Shown here: positions 47,449 to 60,200 of the stretch, one piece after another | Layout of the letters: every line of letters begins with the position of its first letter | Position numbering within the stretch: position 1 is the stretch's first letter | Program-made: the position numbers and the translations under genes | NCBI GenBank assembly: GCA_002794735.1 | Contig: NBAZ01000004.1 | Span: 62,001 to 126,000, forward strand | Reading direction: 5' to 3' | DNA: 64,000 nt | DNA from: Pyrrhoderma lamaoense | Lineage: Eukaryota; Basidiomycota; Agaricomycetes; Hymenochaetales; Hymenochaetaceae | Notes under the pieces: generated by a model | Told to the model about the DNA's origin: nothing | The model's database searches: none | The model's input: only the letters and a program-made list of their open reading frames with translations

Positions 47449-49257
47449 TCAATGCCGTCCACCAGAACTGTAGTGAAATTGGAATGGCATTCCCCAGATT
47501 GGAATTGGAAGCCACCTGGACCGCCCTGGAAAAACTGTGCAAAAGGATGTGCACCTTGCTGGAAGGGATGTCCCCCACCAGTCTGACCAGTAGGATCGTT
47601 CGGATCGTCACCGTTGTCAAATCGCGCTCGAAGTTCTGTATGATGATTGGAGAGTTAATCGTTAATCAAAGCGAAGACTGAATGAGAAGCCGTTACTAAC
47701 CTGGGTTTGAAAGAACTTCGTATGCTTCGTTGACAGCAGCCATCTTATCCTCACTACCACCTTTATCCGGATGAGCCGTTTTCGCAGCTTTCCGACTAGG
47801 AAGTTATTCTAAGTATGATTAAACCATAGGGGGTACTGTGATAAACTTACTAGGCCTTCTTGATAGTGCGTTCATCAGCATCACGGGAAACACCCAAAAC
47901 CTTGTAGTAATCCTTTTGCTTTGACTGCTTAAGAAGACGTTGTGCCTTCTGAAGCTTGACCATAATCTATATTGCTAATGTTCAATACAATTCTCCTTTT
48001 CAGTATTCATTGTCTTTACCTCTTGCGAGCGTCCGCTTGCTTCAAAAGCCTTTTCCAGGTTCCTAACAGCTTCTTCCCATTGTTCATTACTCAAAGCCGC
48101 TTCACCCTTGCCCACAAGACCATCAACATCATTTTCGTTTTCCTTGAACTGCAGAAGTTCATTGCACCACCATTCCGCACGTTTTGGTTGATCTAATTTT
48201 ACATATGCTTGACACATTGCACGATATATGTCCTTTCTCCGCTCACTAACACGCAGTGGTGTGACAGAGCTAGGGAATTCAATACTCTTCAACTCTGCCT
48301 CAAATTCTGCAGCGAACGCTGCGCCAGGATTGCCTCTTTCGATGATGTTCCGTATAGTAGGTTGACAATTCCTCGCCAGTTTCCAGCTTCACGCAATGAA
48401 GATAACTTTGAGAACGATTTATCAAAAGCTTTCAACTTGCGATGTAACTTGGCACAGGGAGCAGAGTCCGGGTCAAAGTGAAGACATTGTTTCAGAATAG
48501 TTTGCGCTTGAGACGTCGGAGGTAAGATGAAATATGAAAGTTGCGCTATACGCAAAAACAGTGGCGTTGAAGCCGGCCGTATCTGAGTGAGTCGTATGAG
48601 GTCTCCAACGGCTTGTTGAACATCTCCATTTGCAAGTGCACAATTTGCACGCAGTTCACGAAGCTCGTCTGAATATGAGGCCACTTTCAACGCTTCCGTC
48701 GCTTCCTCGTAACAAGCTTGATATTGACCATTTTTGGAGCTCCTCACCGCTCTTTTTGCAACAGCTTGCCCTTCCGTGGCCTCGAGCAATAAGTCTCCAG
48801 CTACTGTATCCCCTTTGACACGAGAAATGTACTTCTTCAAGGCTTTTTGAGCAGCTGCCCAATCTCCTTCCTAAGATGCACCCGACCCTGCATTAACAGG
48901 GCCTTGTCGAAGTTGCCATTTGTAGGTCAAGCACCTTTTCAAAATCCTGAAGGGCATTCTGGTGCTTAGCAAGTGAATAATAAGCAGTTGCCCGCTTGTA
49001 ATATAAGATATAGTCCGTAGGAGAATGTTCTAGAGTTCATATGTGTTCAGCAATGGATGCAGGAACAAAGGGTTGTTTAGAGTAGTACGAACCTATTGCT
49101 CTGAGTACGCCCTCACTGCATCATTAAACTGACCGGTAGACAGATGCGAGTTCGCCTTGTTAACTATGCTTTGGAGGTCGAAGGCACTTGAATTCGGTTC
49201 TGAAAATACTGCGAGAGAAAGTACTAGTGTAATCAGACAAGAGGGCAGAATCCTCAT
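47449..49257 (-). CDS. ER-lumenal TPR/J-domain co-chaperone, P58IPK/DNAJC3 type, with several frame breaks
   Basis: HSP70 (BiP) co-chaperone of the ER lumen. Start at 49257 gives a signal peptide (MRILPSCLITLVLSLAVFSE), then the first TPR (HLSTGQFNDAVRAYSE). More TPR motifs follow: DYILYYKRATAYYSLAKHQN, YQACYEEATEALKVASYSDE, LRELRANCALANGDVQQAVG and DIYRAMCQAYVKLDQPKRAE. The junction KAQRLLKQSKQKDYYKVLGV leads into the J domain: DERTIKKAYRKAAKTAHPDK, with the HPD signature, and AVNEAYEVLSN. The tail is Gly/Phe/Gln-rich (GGHPFQQGAHPFAQFF) and ends FQFHYSSGGRH at 47449. Single-base frame breaks occur near 49099, 48919-48921, 48866-48867, 48349-48350 and 47492-47495 (plus coordinates). In each, one added base restores the family sequence, so this is probably a good gene with poor base calls. 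Confidence 0.88.
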
Positions 49258-49839
49258 GACGGAGTGTCCTGTAGGAAGCCAGAGTTATGGTGCTAGAGAA
49301 GATAAGAGTAGCGAGCTAACGGACACGAAAGACCTTGACACGTAAACTGTGACGTGGAAAGTCCTTGGGAATTATTCAAGTCAAACGATATCAGTTAATA
49401 AATTTTAGGCAGAAAGTGAGAGCCACTAAAGTCTGTAGGGTCTTTGACTATTATTATGTCGATGTTTCATTGAATGTAGGTAGGAATAGTGAATTATACT
49501 AGATGGTTCGGGAGAGTCACTACGATGGTTTACATGTCACACTACAAATAACTTATGTAAGTAGTAGGATTAGATAAGATGGATGCGCTCAGTGGTTGGC
49601 ATTGATATTTTGTCGCTACTTTCTAAGGCAACAAGAAAGACGTTAGATTTGACCTCAGGAGATGGTATACTGGGGAGAGATGTGTCATACGCCGTGTCTC
49701 TCTGTACACGTATGCACTAACTCTCAGTATGTACTATCCCCAAGCCGCACACATACATCTTAGGCTAGCTTCAACTTGAGTGAAAGTAGTCACTTAGAAA
49801 TCCTGATATCAATGTTATCTTATGGACTATCTTTAACAT
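49258..49839. other. intergenic, no gene seen
   Basis: Spacer between the 5' end of the DNAJC3-like gene and the 3' end of the next minus-strand gene. No recognisable coding content or repeat. Confidence 0.5.
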
Positions 49840-51420
49840 CTACTGTAGGGGGTCAACTCTGATAGAAGGAAGTGGCGGTCTCTTGGCCTTAATGCCTATC
49901 AACTCCAAATCCTTTCTTGTCGGTTTCCTGAACGAAATTCCTGCAAGGCAACCTATGGAGCGAGTATTGGTATCCCCATTTTTTTTCCGTCTTCGTACAG
50001 TACTTGGACTTCCCTTGATCCACATCCACTACCAAATGTATCACCGATTCTTTGTTTTGTGAGCCTTGCCTCGAGAGCTCGTGTATTCTGTAATTGATTC
50101 TTTGCCCAGTAGACAAACCTTTTTCTCCTAGTCCCTAATCCTTGTTGCATCTGCTTCGAATATATCTTCTCAAGATAACGTCCTAACCTGTCCTTGTTCC
50201 GTTGCGTCTTTTTGAGTCTTCTCTCCAAGTGGGGTAAAACTCGGGTATCATACCCACCTTTTCTACCTGTAAACCTTCCTTCGTTTATAACATCGAGTTC
50301 AGAAGGGTACTCACGATGACTATTTCTCTCTATTTCACGCTCATAATCTATGTGACTTTTCAGGTGGATAATCTCTACATCAACAAATTTCTGTGCAAGC
50401 TTGGTAAGTACTTCTATGGAACTATATCCCTGATAGCTAGGTAAAGGTATGTAGTATTCTTTCCACTTGAATCTACATGGTGATAAAAGTACGTTGTTCT
50501 CAATCGCTAGCCTTTTGTGTTGACATCTCCATTTCAGGTATGAGTTAGGAGGTGGCTCTACCGTAACATATACAAATAGCATAAACTTGTTATTGTATAG
50601 GTTGGTGTTTAGTGATCACTTACTGTATTGCAGCTTCCATCCTTTATTTGCGATCGGTCTCAAGGTAAAGTAAAAACTACCGAACACTGCTATCGATTCT
50701 GTCAGATGTTCAATTTATGGTTAGCTCATATAAAAATAAGGGAAGATATCGTAGTATACAACGAAGATACTAGGAAAGGGGAAGACACTTACGACTTTTT
50801 ACAAATTGATATATGACACTATCCTGATCAAAGGTTTCTGCAATATCTGATCCTTCTCGGGATCCGACGTGGGGATAATCACTATGGGTGCTGAATTGTG
50901 TAGTCGATAGAAAGCTTATAGAGGAAGCAGATGAGCTTCCTACTGAAGATCCCTCCCTTATTGATAATCGCGAACTTTCCCGTGAAGGCGAGTCTATGCG
51001 TTTTCCTTCAGAATGCTCGGGAATTGGCCATATTGTCAAAGAGCTTCTCCCTGTATCTGAGTTCATAGGATGTTCGTTTTGAGTGTCCTCAGAGTTTTCT
51101 CCAAGTCTGCGTCCCCTAGTCACTAATCTTTCTTGTATAACTAGGTCCTTAGGTCTGTCTGCGTTATAGGATGGTTTGGGGCTTGCTGGAATGTTATCTC
51201 TGGCCTCTTTTCCATTTCTGCTTTGAGTAATCGATCTATGCTCTTCTTCAACTCTTGGTATGGACATTGTATTCTGAGGTCCCTGGGATGCACTTCTTGT
51301 GTCCTGTCTTGTGAGAACTGAGCTAGAGTGAGCACCGTTTACAGCGTTCAAACCTGCTTGCACAGACTTTCTCGAAGCTCTACTATCATCAGTTCTTTGA
51401 TTACCTGTTTTTTGCTCCAT
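49840..51420 (-). CDS. Unknown protein with disordered Ser/Arg-rich N-terminus and basic C-terminal domain
   Basis: Family not recognised. Start at 51420 (MEQKTGNQRTDDSRASRKSV) opens about 200 polar residues rich in Ser, Arg and Thr. A probable exon boundary follows DSVIYQFVKS. A middle exon at about 50640-50710 reads SIAVFGSFYFTLRPIANKGW. The last part reads VEPPPNSYLKWRCQHKRLAI, FKWKEYYIPLPSYQGYSSIE, LTKLAQKFVDVEIIHLKSHI and LPHLERRLKKTQRNKDRLGR, which is strongly basic and probably helical. At the T8 run 49979-49986 (plus view) the frame either stops at once or, with one more A in the mRNA, continues through GCLAGISFRKPTRKDLELIG to 49840. Exon joints in the middle are uncertain. Composition suggests a nucleic-acid- or membrane-associated protein, but no function can be assigned. 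Confidence 0.5.
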
Positions 51421-53407
51421 CCTCACTTTCAGTTACGAGTCTGTCTTTAAGAGCTTGATTTAAGATCTATCCTTCTTTTCTTTCCTGATTCTTTCAAAGT
51501 AGCAATAGGTGTGACCAGGTCTCACAAATATCAACCAAGAAGTCCGAATCTTCTACTCAAAACCTCTAAGCTCCTATTTACAACAAACTCTTCGAGCCTT
51601 ATTTCCAACAAGCTGGGACAAAAGTGGTGGCAAAGAAACACAAAGAGCCATAGAGAAGAAAAAATACTTGGAGATTTTCATAGACAATTTGGTACTTTGC
51701 AAAGTCAGTTCGGGGATTCGCGAAGTCTCCCTAATGTCCCGGTTCTCCTTTGCTCGCACCACTTATACCCTCTTCTTAAATCCTCCTTCATTTGATTTGT
51801 AACTTCTCTGTACACAATATGTACTGTACGTATTACCTCATCCACACCAAAAACTCATCTTTCTCGCTTTGCTTCTTACTCTGTGCCACCTCCACTCACA
51901 TTCACGTTTTCAATAAAACTAGAGAGCTTCGAATCTCAGGACATTGTACGTTGGCTATGAGCTAGTCGATCCACAGTATTTATACTTAATATGAGTCAAT
52001 ACCTGGAGATACACTATAAATGCCTTATAATGTAGTGTAGTAGAACTCGTATGTGCTGCATATAGTTCTCCGGAGATAGAGAAAATTCTATCCTCATAAG
52101 GAGAAACTAATCTCTCAGGTACACGAATGCACGACAGACACTTTTGAAAAGTAAGAAATCTTGCGGTGAACATTCTAGAGAGGGATGGACTCATCAATTT
52201 TCGTAGTATTCTTATCAAGATTACACTCGTATACTCGTTATCTGCTTTCTCCAATTAATCTAAGCTGGAAGTCTCCGTCGATTCACAAAAAACGCCCACC
52301 ATCTTCTCCGAGACGGCACTTACACGATCCGCGAATTGCTTGCACGCGTTTTGACACTCGTATTGAGAGAGGATTGCGTACTTATGTGATTCTTGTTCAG
52401 TTTGCTCTTGTACTCACCCGAGACCTTTGATTACATGTAATGCCTTACAAATGATTTGCTTATACGACTCTTGAATATCCATGGACCCACATTTCAGGAT
52501 CGAAATATTTGTCATTATTTGCTAATGCTTGCTTATGTCACATACAAAGAGGCGCATACAAACAAGGACTCCTGAACTTTACGATATTGTTAACTCAGTC
52601 TCAAAGATCAATGTATCATTTCAATTCGAATACCGAAAGCATAGATCTCGTAGTACAAAGATATCATCAAATACTTATACAGGTGGGTATACGAGAGGAC
52701 GCCAGAACCGTGAGCGACTTACGTTTTCTGGATATTTTCTCGCCTGAATCTAAGGACACACTCAACTTGCAGATCTTTAAGCACCAGTATTATGCTTACT
52801 CACAAACTTCAACCATAAACTTTTTCTATTCAAATAGTGACTTCTCTTTCACACAGTTCATTCGAAATTACGATAAACTCTAATCCATTTCCGATTTTAT
52901 ATAAAATTTATCAAACATAGAGGATCCAGACACAAGGTAAAGTAGTGAGTAACTAAAAGAGAACTGGAAGAAAGTTATTGCGCTAGTAGTACATAGGAAT
53001 TCTTGCGGAGATGAAGCAGTCGAATGAGAAAAAACATAGAAAGAGGTAAAGAATAAAGAAGAATATAAATGTAAAGTGACTATTGGAATGCAAAGAGGAA
53101 TATATTAGAAGGGATCAAACAGACGAACTGAGCGCTGATGAGGTTAAGGAAAAAGAAGTGGTGTGAACTAGTCATGTTATGAGACAGAAAAAAATGGTGA
53201 TAATAAGCTTGACAAACCCAAACAACCAGAAAGCCCAAAGTAAAGGAAAAACAAGAACAGCTAAGTGAAAACGTAATAATGTAAAAAAAGAGGAGGGAAA
53301 GGAGAAAGAACTATCTCCATACTTTTAGATAGCTTGACGATTGTTAACAAAACTCGAGAAGAGGGGATGAATGCTCATGATTTCAAATTCATAAAGAGCA
53401 TAGCATT
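51421..53407. other. 2 kb intergenic region, no gene recognised
   Basis: AT-rich on both strands with only short frames of no recognisable content (51511-51795 plus, 51955-52254 minus, 52509-52883 plus). The right part, from about 52.9 kb, is strongly purine-rich on the plus strand and is probably the 3' UTR side of the following minus-strand gene. Confidence 0.45.
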
Positions 53408-56400
53408 CTAATCTTCAACCTTCATAGCGGCATCTACAGCATCCATGATTTCCGCATCTGGATCGGCGTCTGCATCAGCATCTCCTGAACCCGACCATCC
53501 GCGTCGCATCGGCATCGATATCATAATCCGCACCTCCATGACTATGGCTTTGTACCGATGAATGTCCTAGGTGCCCTTGGTGTGCATGAGCACGAGCAAG
53601 TTTCGCCACATGGTGAGCAGCAGCACTCATCGGGACATCATCATCTGCTTCTAGATCATGGTCATCCGCCAGTTCATCATGTTGTATATCATCTCGTCTT
53701 CTAGCATGAGAGTGAGGGTACTTGCTTGTTGTTGAACCTGTCAATAAGTTGAGCGGGTTGTATGCTCCTTCATTTCTATCCCCGATACCGTTCTCAGTAG
53801 ACTGACCATTAACTGGTGTTCTCTTTCCAGTTGAGCCAGTTGCACGAGCTTTATAATGGTGTGTATTCGAGGATAGTGGAGGATACACGGTCCCATTGGG
53901 CGATATTCTTGGTTTGCCCTCACCATATCCTGGATTAAGATACTTTTTGGACCCATTGGTGCTGTTATTACCGTAGACGGAAGATGGAATGCCCCTTCTT
54001 GATTGACCTGGTGGTGAGCCAGCAGCCGCGCGCTCAAGCTCAGCGTCAATATCGAGATCCTCGCCATCACCGTCAGTTTCCCGTACTCGACGTCTATGTT
54101 CATGGTCGTCTTCCAACTCATCCCTATCTCCTTCGAGTTCATCATACTGATCTCGTGTAGAGATTGAGTTGATATATGGTGGAGTCGGGGGCCTTCTCTG
54201 TGAAGACCCTTGGCTTTGTCCATTATGAGAATAGTGCGACTGTGAATGGATCGAATGACGCGAGGACGAAGTCAGAGTATTAGTAGCGCCTGAAGGATTT
54301 CCATATGATGCTCCGGGTCCTATAGGCGAGTGACTCCTGCTTGAACGATTGTCTCGTTCTCTTGAATACACTTGGACTTGAGATGACCTAGGGCTTGGAG
54401 TGATTATTTGAGATTGAGACTGCGTCAATTGACTGTATCCCTGACTTTGACTTTGTCCATGTTCTTGCTGATGGTGATCAATCACTATCGTATCTGTTCT
54501 CCCTAGCATCCGAGGTCTACTGTGACTATGATGTAAAGGAGGGAATGACGCTGCAGGCTGTAATTGGTTCTGTCTATGAGGTAGAAGTTGAGCGCTTGCC
54601 GCTGCGGAGTCAAGCGTCCCGCGCCTCTCCACGCGTTTCATCTTCTTTCGACACCTGCCGATTTATACAATCATGAAAGTTCAGTAAACAATTTTGTATA
54701 CTGATAAGAAACATAAAAAATTCCGATACGGACCTATCACATACGGTGCCAGGACCCTCAGGGCCGGACCCCACTTCTCTACACACTTGCCATCTTTGTA
54801 GCGTCCAGGAACACCACATTGTCTGCAAATTCGTTGACCCGCGGTATTCTGGGCAGGAAAACCACCACCGGGAATAGCATTGGCGGCAGCTGATGTATTT
54901 CCACCTGTTCTCCAAATGAATATATCGGGAATTCAAGGTTGCAGAAGACAAAAAATATCAAAATTCAGAAACACGTTGCATAAAAGGGAGATTAGAAGAA
55001 ATATAAGGAACATGTTAGCGCCAAACTCTTGTACTTTCATGATAGGATGAGAAAAGGAACAGACCTCCACTAACAACGACACCTCCGGGTCCGAGAGTCA
55101 CAAGTTGTGTTGCTGGGACCGCACCTGAGCCTTGTTTCCCTCCGCCGCCGGCAGCAGGGGTTAGCCCATTCCCAGCCATGGACGTGTTCCCAGTGAGCAT
55201 GCTATTCCCATTTGCATTACTTCCATTCACGGGTACACCATTCACACTAGCACCCACGCCATTATATCCCAAGCCATTCACGCCGTTGGTCGAGGAAGCC
55301 GTCCTCTTGGATCCCGTCCCGCTTCCGGCACTTTGAGGCCCGGTGTAAGTTACATCGACATTGTTCGCTTGTACACCAGACAAAGATGCTGAAGAACTGG
55401 TTGCTGGTAAACCAGCAGTTACGGGCGGTGTGAAGACGTGTGTTTGATATTGACCCATAACAGGTGGTTCGCGATGCGGACCCACTACACCAGGAGGTGA
55501 GGGCCGGCCACGCTCGCGCTCTCTTTCTCTCTCTCTATCAGTCGCGGTTTCTAACAACATTTCATCAATACTCCAACTACTTCCTGCAGAACTTCGGCTA
55601 GCACTACGCCTCCTACGTCGGCTCTCCGAAGGACGATTATGGATCTGTTGCTGACCTTGCATTTGTGGATCGACACTATAACCATGATTAGATGTAGTAG
55701 CGGGGCGTACGTAGCTCCGTCCTCGGCGTTCTCGCTCCTTTGCATCACGCACAAGTTCGCGTGCATCAACCCGCCCTAGTCCGTTGATTGGCTCTCTTTC
55801 CCTCTCAGGCTCACCTCCTCGGCTTCTGGTGCTCATTGAGGCTGAAGCCATGGGAGGATATGTATAAGACGGCGTTTGAGCCCCACGTTCCCTTTCGTAT
55901 ATACGTGGTTGTATCTGTGAAGACTGAGAGGACAATGGCTGCGAGACCTGCTGATGTTGAGTCACCTGGCTATAAGATGATGATTCATGCGGAATCGCAG
56001 AGAGGGGCACAACTGTTTCGTCTACATCCATTCCCCATGAACCAACTCGTCTTCGTTTAGGATCGTCCCAAGCCACGTCTTCCTCAGTCCGTGTTGACCG
56101 GCTGCGGTGCACTCGCTTCGCAGGAACAGTCGGATGGCTCATGATTGTCGCTGTAGCTCCTAAGCCGGCGGCTTGAGGGGGAGGAGGAAGTGGTAAGCCA
56201 CTAAATGAGGCACTACTACTATTCTGCCGGACATGATTATTGCTGCTACTCGAGGCAGGAATCCCATTTGGAGGATACGCAGATTGGGGGGTGTATGAAC
56301 CATTGAAGGAAGCTTGCGGTTGTTGCTGCTGCTGTTGCGGTGGAACCGCGCGCGAGTAACGTGCATGCGCTGAAGTGATCGGGGGCAAAGAAACTCCTGC

Positions 56401-57269
56401 GATAGAAGCCGATTGCGGAAGTGGCGCGGGGATCGAGGGGAGGGTGAATGAAAAAGAAGGTGAAGCATTGGAGGGTGAAGGCGAGGCTTGTAGTGTAGGT
56501 GTGATAGTAGACAGGAGTCGGGAGAACGCATTGCGAGCGTCAGCTATTCGCATAGAGCAGGCAGTTTCGTATCGATCGAGTTCTACGAAGTAATTGGAAA
56601 GCACGGAGAGTGCGTGTAGAGCATCATCTCGAATACTGTGACAGATCGAAAGAGAAGATAACAATTAAGAACCATAGATCTAATAACGAGAAAAGCAAGG
56701 GATGAGACGTACCGTTCAGCACGTTCAGTGCGTGCTTCAGCTTCGAGGATAGCTTTAACCGCATTTTCTGGAAGTTCATTCCGCTTCGCGCCTGACGGAG
56801 AGCCTGTATTTGCCTGTAAGTTTGCTAGAATTCGCTCATTTTTTGCATTCCGCTTTTTCTCTTCTGCAAGTTCACGGCGAAGAGCGTCTGCGTCACTAAG
56901 GGCATTAGATAATAGGAGCGCAAGCTGGGCGGGTGCTTGTGTCTGAGAAGGAGCCACGATTGAGCTCTTTGGAGAGAGTGTTTTTGAAGGAGGCGAAGGG
57001 GCCATTGGAGCTGGTGGGGAAGGGGCAATCTCTGGAAGTTTGGGGGGCGGAGACGACATTCTGTGGTCTTCGGAAGCAGTTGCATGACTTGGGACAGAGA
57101 GCTGCTGTTCTTGAGGAGACTTTACAGTAATAGATGCAGGCGGGGAGCGAGTTGCGGATGGAGACGTGTTCTTTGCCATCGCAGACACTGGAGGACTTGC
57201 AGTTGAACGGATCGTTGAAGTTGCTGCAGTAGGGGCGAGAGTGAGTACCGGAGACGGCTCTGGGGCCAT
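53408..57269 (-). CDS. Large putative transcription regulator with an atypical Cys4 zinc finger
   Basis: Start at 57269 (MAPEPSPVLTLAPTAATST) opens a Ser/Pro/Ala-rich region, then a short helical module: ALLLSNALSDADALRRELAE to AILEAEARTERAERYVSS. A second exon continues IRDDALHALSVLSNYFVELD, then about 500 disordered residues with a polyGln run (PPQQQQQQPQ), Arg/Ser clusters and a basic patch DDPKRRRVGSW. A 210 bp intron ending at about 54908 precedes the finger: RICRQCGVPGRYKDGKCVEK, WGPGPEGPGTVCDRC and KKMKRVERRGTLD. The finger reads in one frame only if one G is added at 54764-54765 (plus view). The tail is Gln/His/Ser-rich. Near 53.50 kb the frame is again doubtful; the likely true end is DADADPDAEIMDAVDAAMK to 53408. 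The finger resembles but does not equal GATA type. Nuclear regulator by inference. Confidence 0.68.
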
Positions 57270-60200
57270 TATGCCAGTGGTTCGGAGTAATATAGCGGAT
57301 GGTCAAAAGCGACGGCAGCGGCGTGCAGAACGATGTCGGCAACGACGAGCAAGGGGGGAACGATGACAGACAGAACTGGATGAGAGAAAGGGAGCACTAA
57401 TGTGGGGGGGAGGAGCGAGATCCCCTGGCAGACCATGGCCGCCTTTAGACAAGTCGCGCGCGCCGTCTGCCGATCTGAGGCGATAACGTAAGCAATTGCG
57501 CGCACCAGTAGAAGTGTGTAGTTGCAACATCCTTATCAGGAAACACTCGGCTCCGAGCAAGACCCCTGGCACCCAATCCGGCTGCTCACCTACCCGTCTT
57601 CTCCGCAGTTCACTCCCGCGCCGCCTAAAATAGGCCTTTAGCATATGCATAGTCAACTTTGCTGATGAATCTACTCCCGCAAGCCTACTAGAGGCGTCCT
57701 CTTTCTGAGCCATTCTCTGGATTCCTGTAGGCCTGCTTTGTTCTCAATACCGGCGTGGTATAACATCATACTCTACAAAGGGGATACAGAGGGGTACATA
57801 GGGGATTCGACTTGGGAGGACGCCGAGGCTTGGCCCAGAGGAAAAACAGCACATGATGATGATGGCCGGGACTCGGGCCTCGTGTCCTGAGCGCTCTCAA
57901 TTCTAAATTGTTCATTATTCCCGTGTGTAGCGCCCATGGCCACCCCCCTCAAACGGCCTTAGGACATCAATAGAGTGTCCATGGACCATGGCCGCCGCGC
58001 AAACGCATCCGCAGGCTTCTTCTCCGTGCTCGCTCTTTCGCATCCCGCAAGCTATGTTGAGAACACAAGTCGCTGGCAACGGTTGCTGGTACACGTGTAC
58101 CGCCCTATTGCAGACTCTCTAGCTATGGATGCCGCATCGTGTTTGCTTTCTGTCGACGATACTGACGAGAGAAGAAGAGAGGTTGACTGATCTGTGTGGA
58201 TGATATTCATAGGCAGGGGGGAGCGCCACGTGTTCTCCGCGGCGGCCCGCATGCATTGGTACGCCGTAGGACCCCGAGAAGTGGTAGACCTGCCCTTTTG
58301 AGACCCTGAAATAGGCGCACCCGACAGTCGGTGCGTCATGAATAAACCTTATCGGGTGAAGCACGCAGTTGCAGTTCTCTTCTCAGTCGACTCTCACTCT
58401 TTTGTTTGCATCCGCATGACATCAATCGCCGACGCGCCGAGTTCCCACCGGAGCTAAGTGTGGTCACTCACTCAACTGACGTGTGTGACCCAGTCACGCA
58501 TGGCCTCCCTTTGTAACTCGCACAGTCCGTCAACGTTTCTCGCCGAGTGCTTCCCCCGCTTCTCACGTACACAACTCGTCTCCACCGTCCAAAGACGGCA
58601 ACAGCTCCCATCACTTTTCCTCCCGGCCGCCGCTCTGCCTTCTTCGGCTCATCTTCCTCTTTCGGACCTTGCTTGCACACCCTCTAGACCGTGCCTCTCC
58701 CGCCTTGCCTTTTTATTCGCCGATCCCCGATTCTTATCCCGCCATCACTCCCTCATCGGGCGCCATCACGTCCTCATCTTTCCTAGACTTCTTCGCAACA
58801 CTGCCTGCTCATCTCACGTCCCTTATTATTTGTCCATCAGAAGCAGATATATATTATTCTATTAAAAAAAAAAGGTAAATTTGACTGCGAACTGTGCGTC
58901 ACACGCCCAGGTCTTGGACGGGACAATGGGAGAGACGACCAAGATAAAATGTGAATGATAATAAGAATCTCAACGCAACACGTTCAGGGAAGGAACGGAA
59001 CAGCCACCCGTGTCTGTCGCGTCACCACCACATTCAATGTGATCCACCGTCCATCCGTCCTAAATCAATTCACCCATTTCAATTCTGATGAATATCTCTC
59101 ATCACCATCAGTGTTCAGACTCATGACACAGGCGTAGTTCGTGCCCCCTCATTCCCTCGTTGTTTTCCATATCAGTCTCCATCTCCCGACTTCGCATTGC
59201 TTGCTGACCAGTTTGTACACATTCCATCATCCATATGACGACCAACACTTCTGCGGCAATGCCGTAGCGAACACGACTATCCCACATCGTGGCGGCGGCG
59301 GCCTTTGTTTCCTTCTCCTTTTTTTTTCCTTTTGAAAAAGATAAAACTTCTTATTTACGTCCCCGATCATTAGAGGGTTGCAAATAGATAGATCCTATCT
59401 AGTAAGCCTAGCACCAGTTATACTAGTACCTATGATACTATGATACTCTAGATCAGTATCATATCCATCACACATTTTCAATTAGAGTTAACCAGATGGG
59501 TCCACCTACGAGATGCACGGCGGACATCATGCCTGTATCTAGTTAAAGCGATTAGTACCGCCCCCACCAGCGGGTCGGGTTAGTAATTTCAGAATCTGAA
59601 ATAGATCCACGGCACAAGAAACCGAAGGTGGAGGAGGGCAGAAGAACCCATGATGCCCACCAAGAAATTTGAGCCAACGCACACATACAGTAATAGAAAA
59701 GCCACTAGTGATGTCTACCCCGATAAAGCATCAACCTCAAAATAGGTAGTCCAGGGCATGAACTCGAACTCTGTGCCAGCCTATAAGTGGTCCTGAGAGG
59801 CTCAAGACTCGAGGAATGAGCGTTTTTCACCCGAACGATGCCGGAGGGAGCCTTGATCGGAGATGTATCAGACCGAACTGAATAAGATGGAAGCAAATTC
59901 GCGAACATGGGACCATTGCACTCCGCATCTTCAGCTTGCTTCGTCATCTACATTGATTTATTTTTCTATTCAAATCAAAGTAAGCAAATCTACAACTGGA
60001 TGGAAGGGGACGTTTGTAGTGTGTACATGTACATATATAATACATATTATACAATATGCATACATATATATCTTAGTCTAAGCAAGACGGAAGAAAACTA
60101 TCGAGAAGACGCCCGCACCATGCGTAAACAGCATTGTGTAGCGTATCTCAAATTGCATCTCTCCGTAAGCCCTGCCTTCGTGAGCAATCTGCGGTGCGGT

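Noticed and set aside
51955..52883. Small open frames between the unknown gene and the zinc-finger gene
   Set aside because: AT-rich, overlapping on both strands, no domain, no splice context.
55551..57713. Several open frames on both strands around the zinc-finger gene
   Set aside because: Low-complexity coding sequence gives long shadow frames; none shows a recognisable domain. The minus frame at 57303-57713 lies in the GC-rich 5' region and looks non-coding.
59705..59947. 80-residue minus-strand frame in the 57-61 kb gap
   Set aside because: Composition is mildly protein-like but there is no family match, splice context or neighbouring exon.
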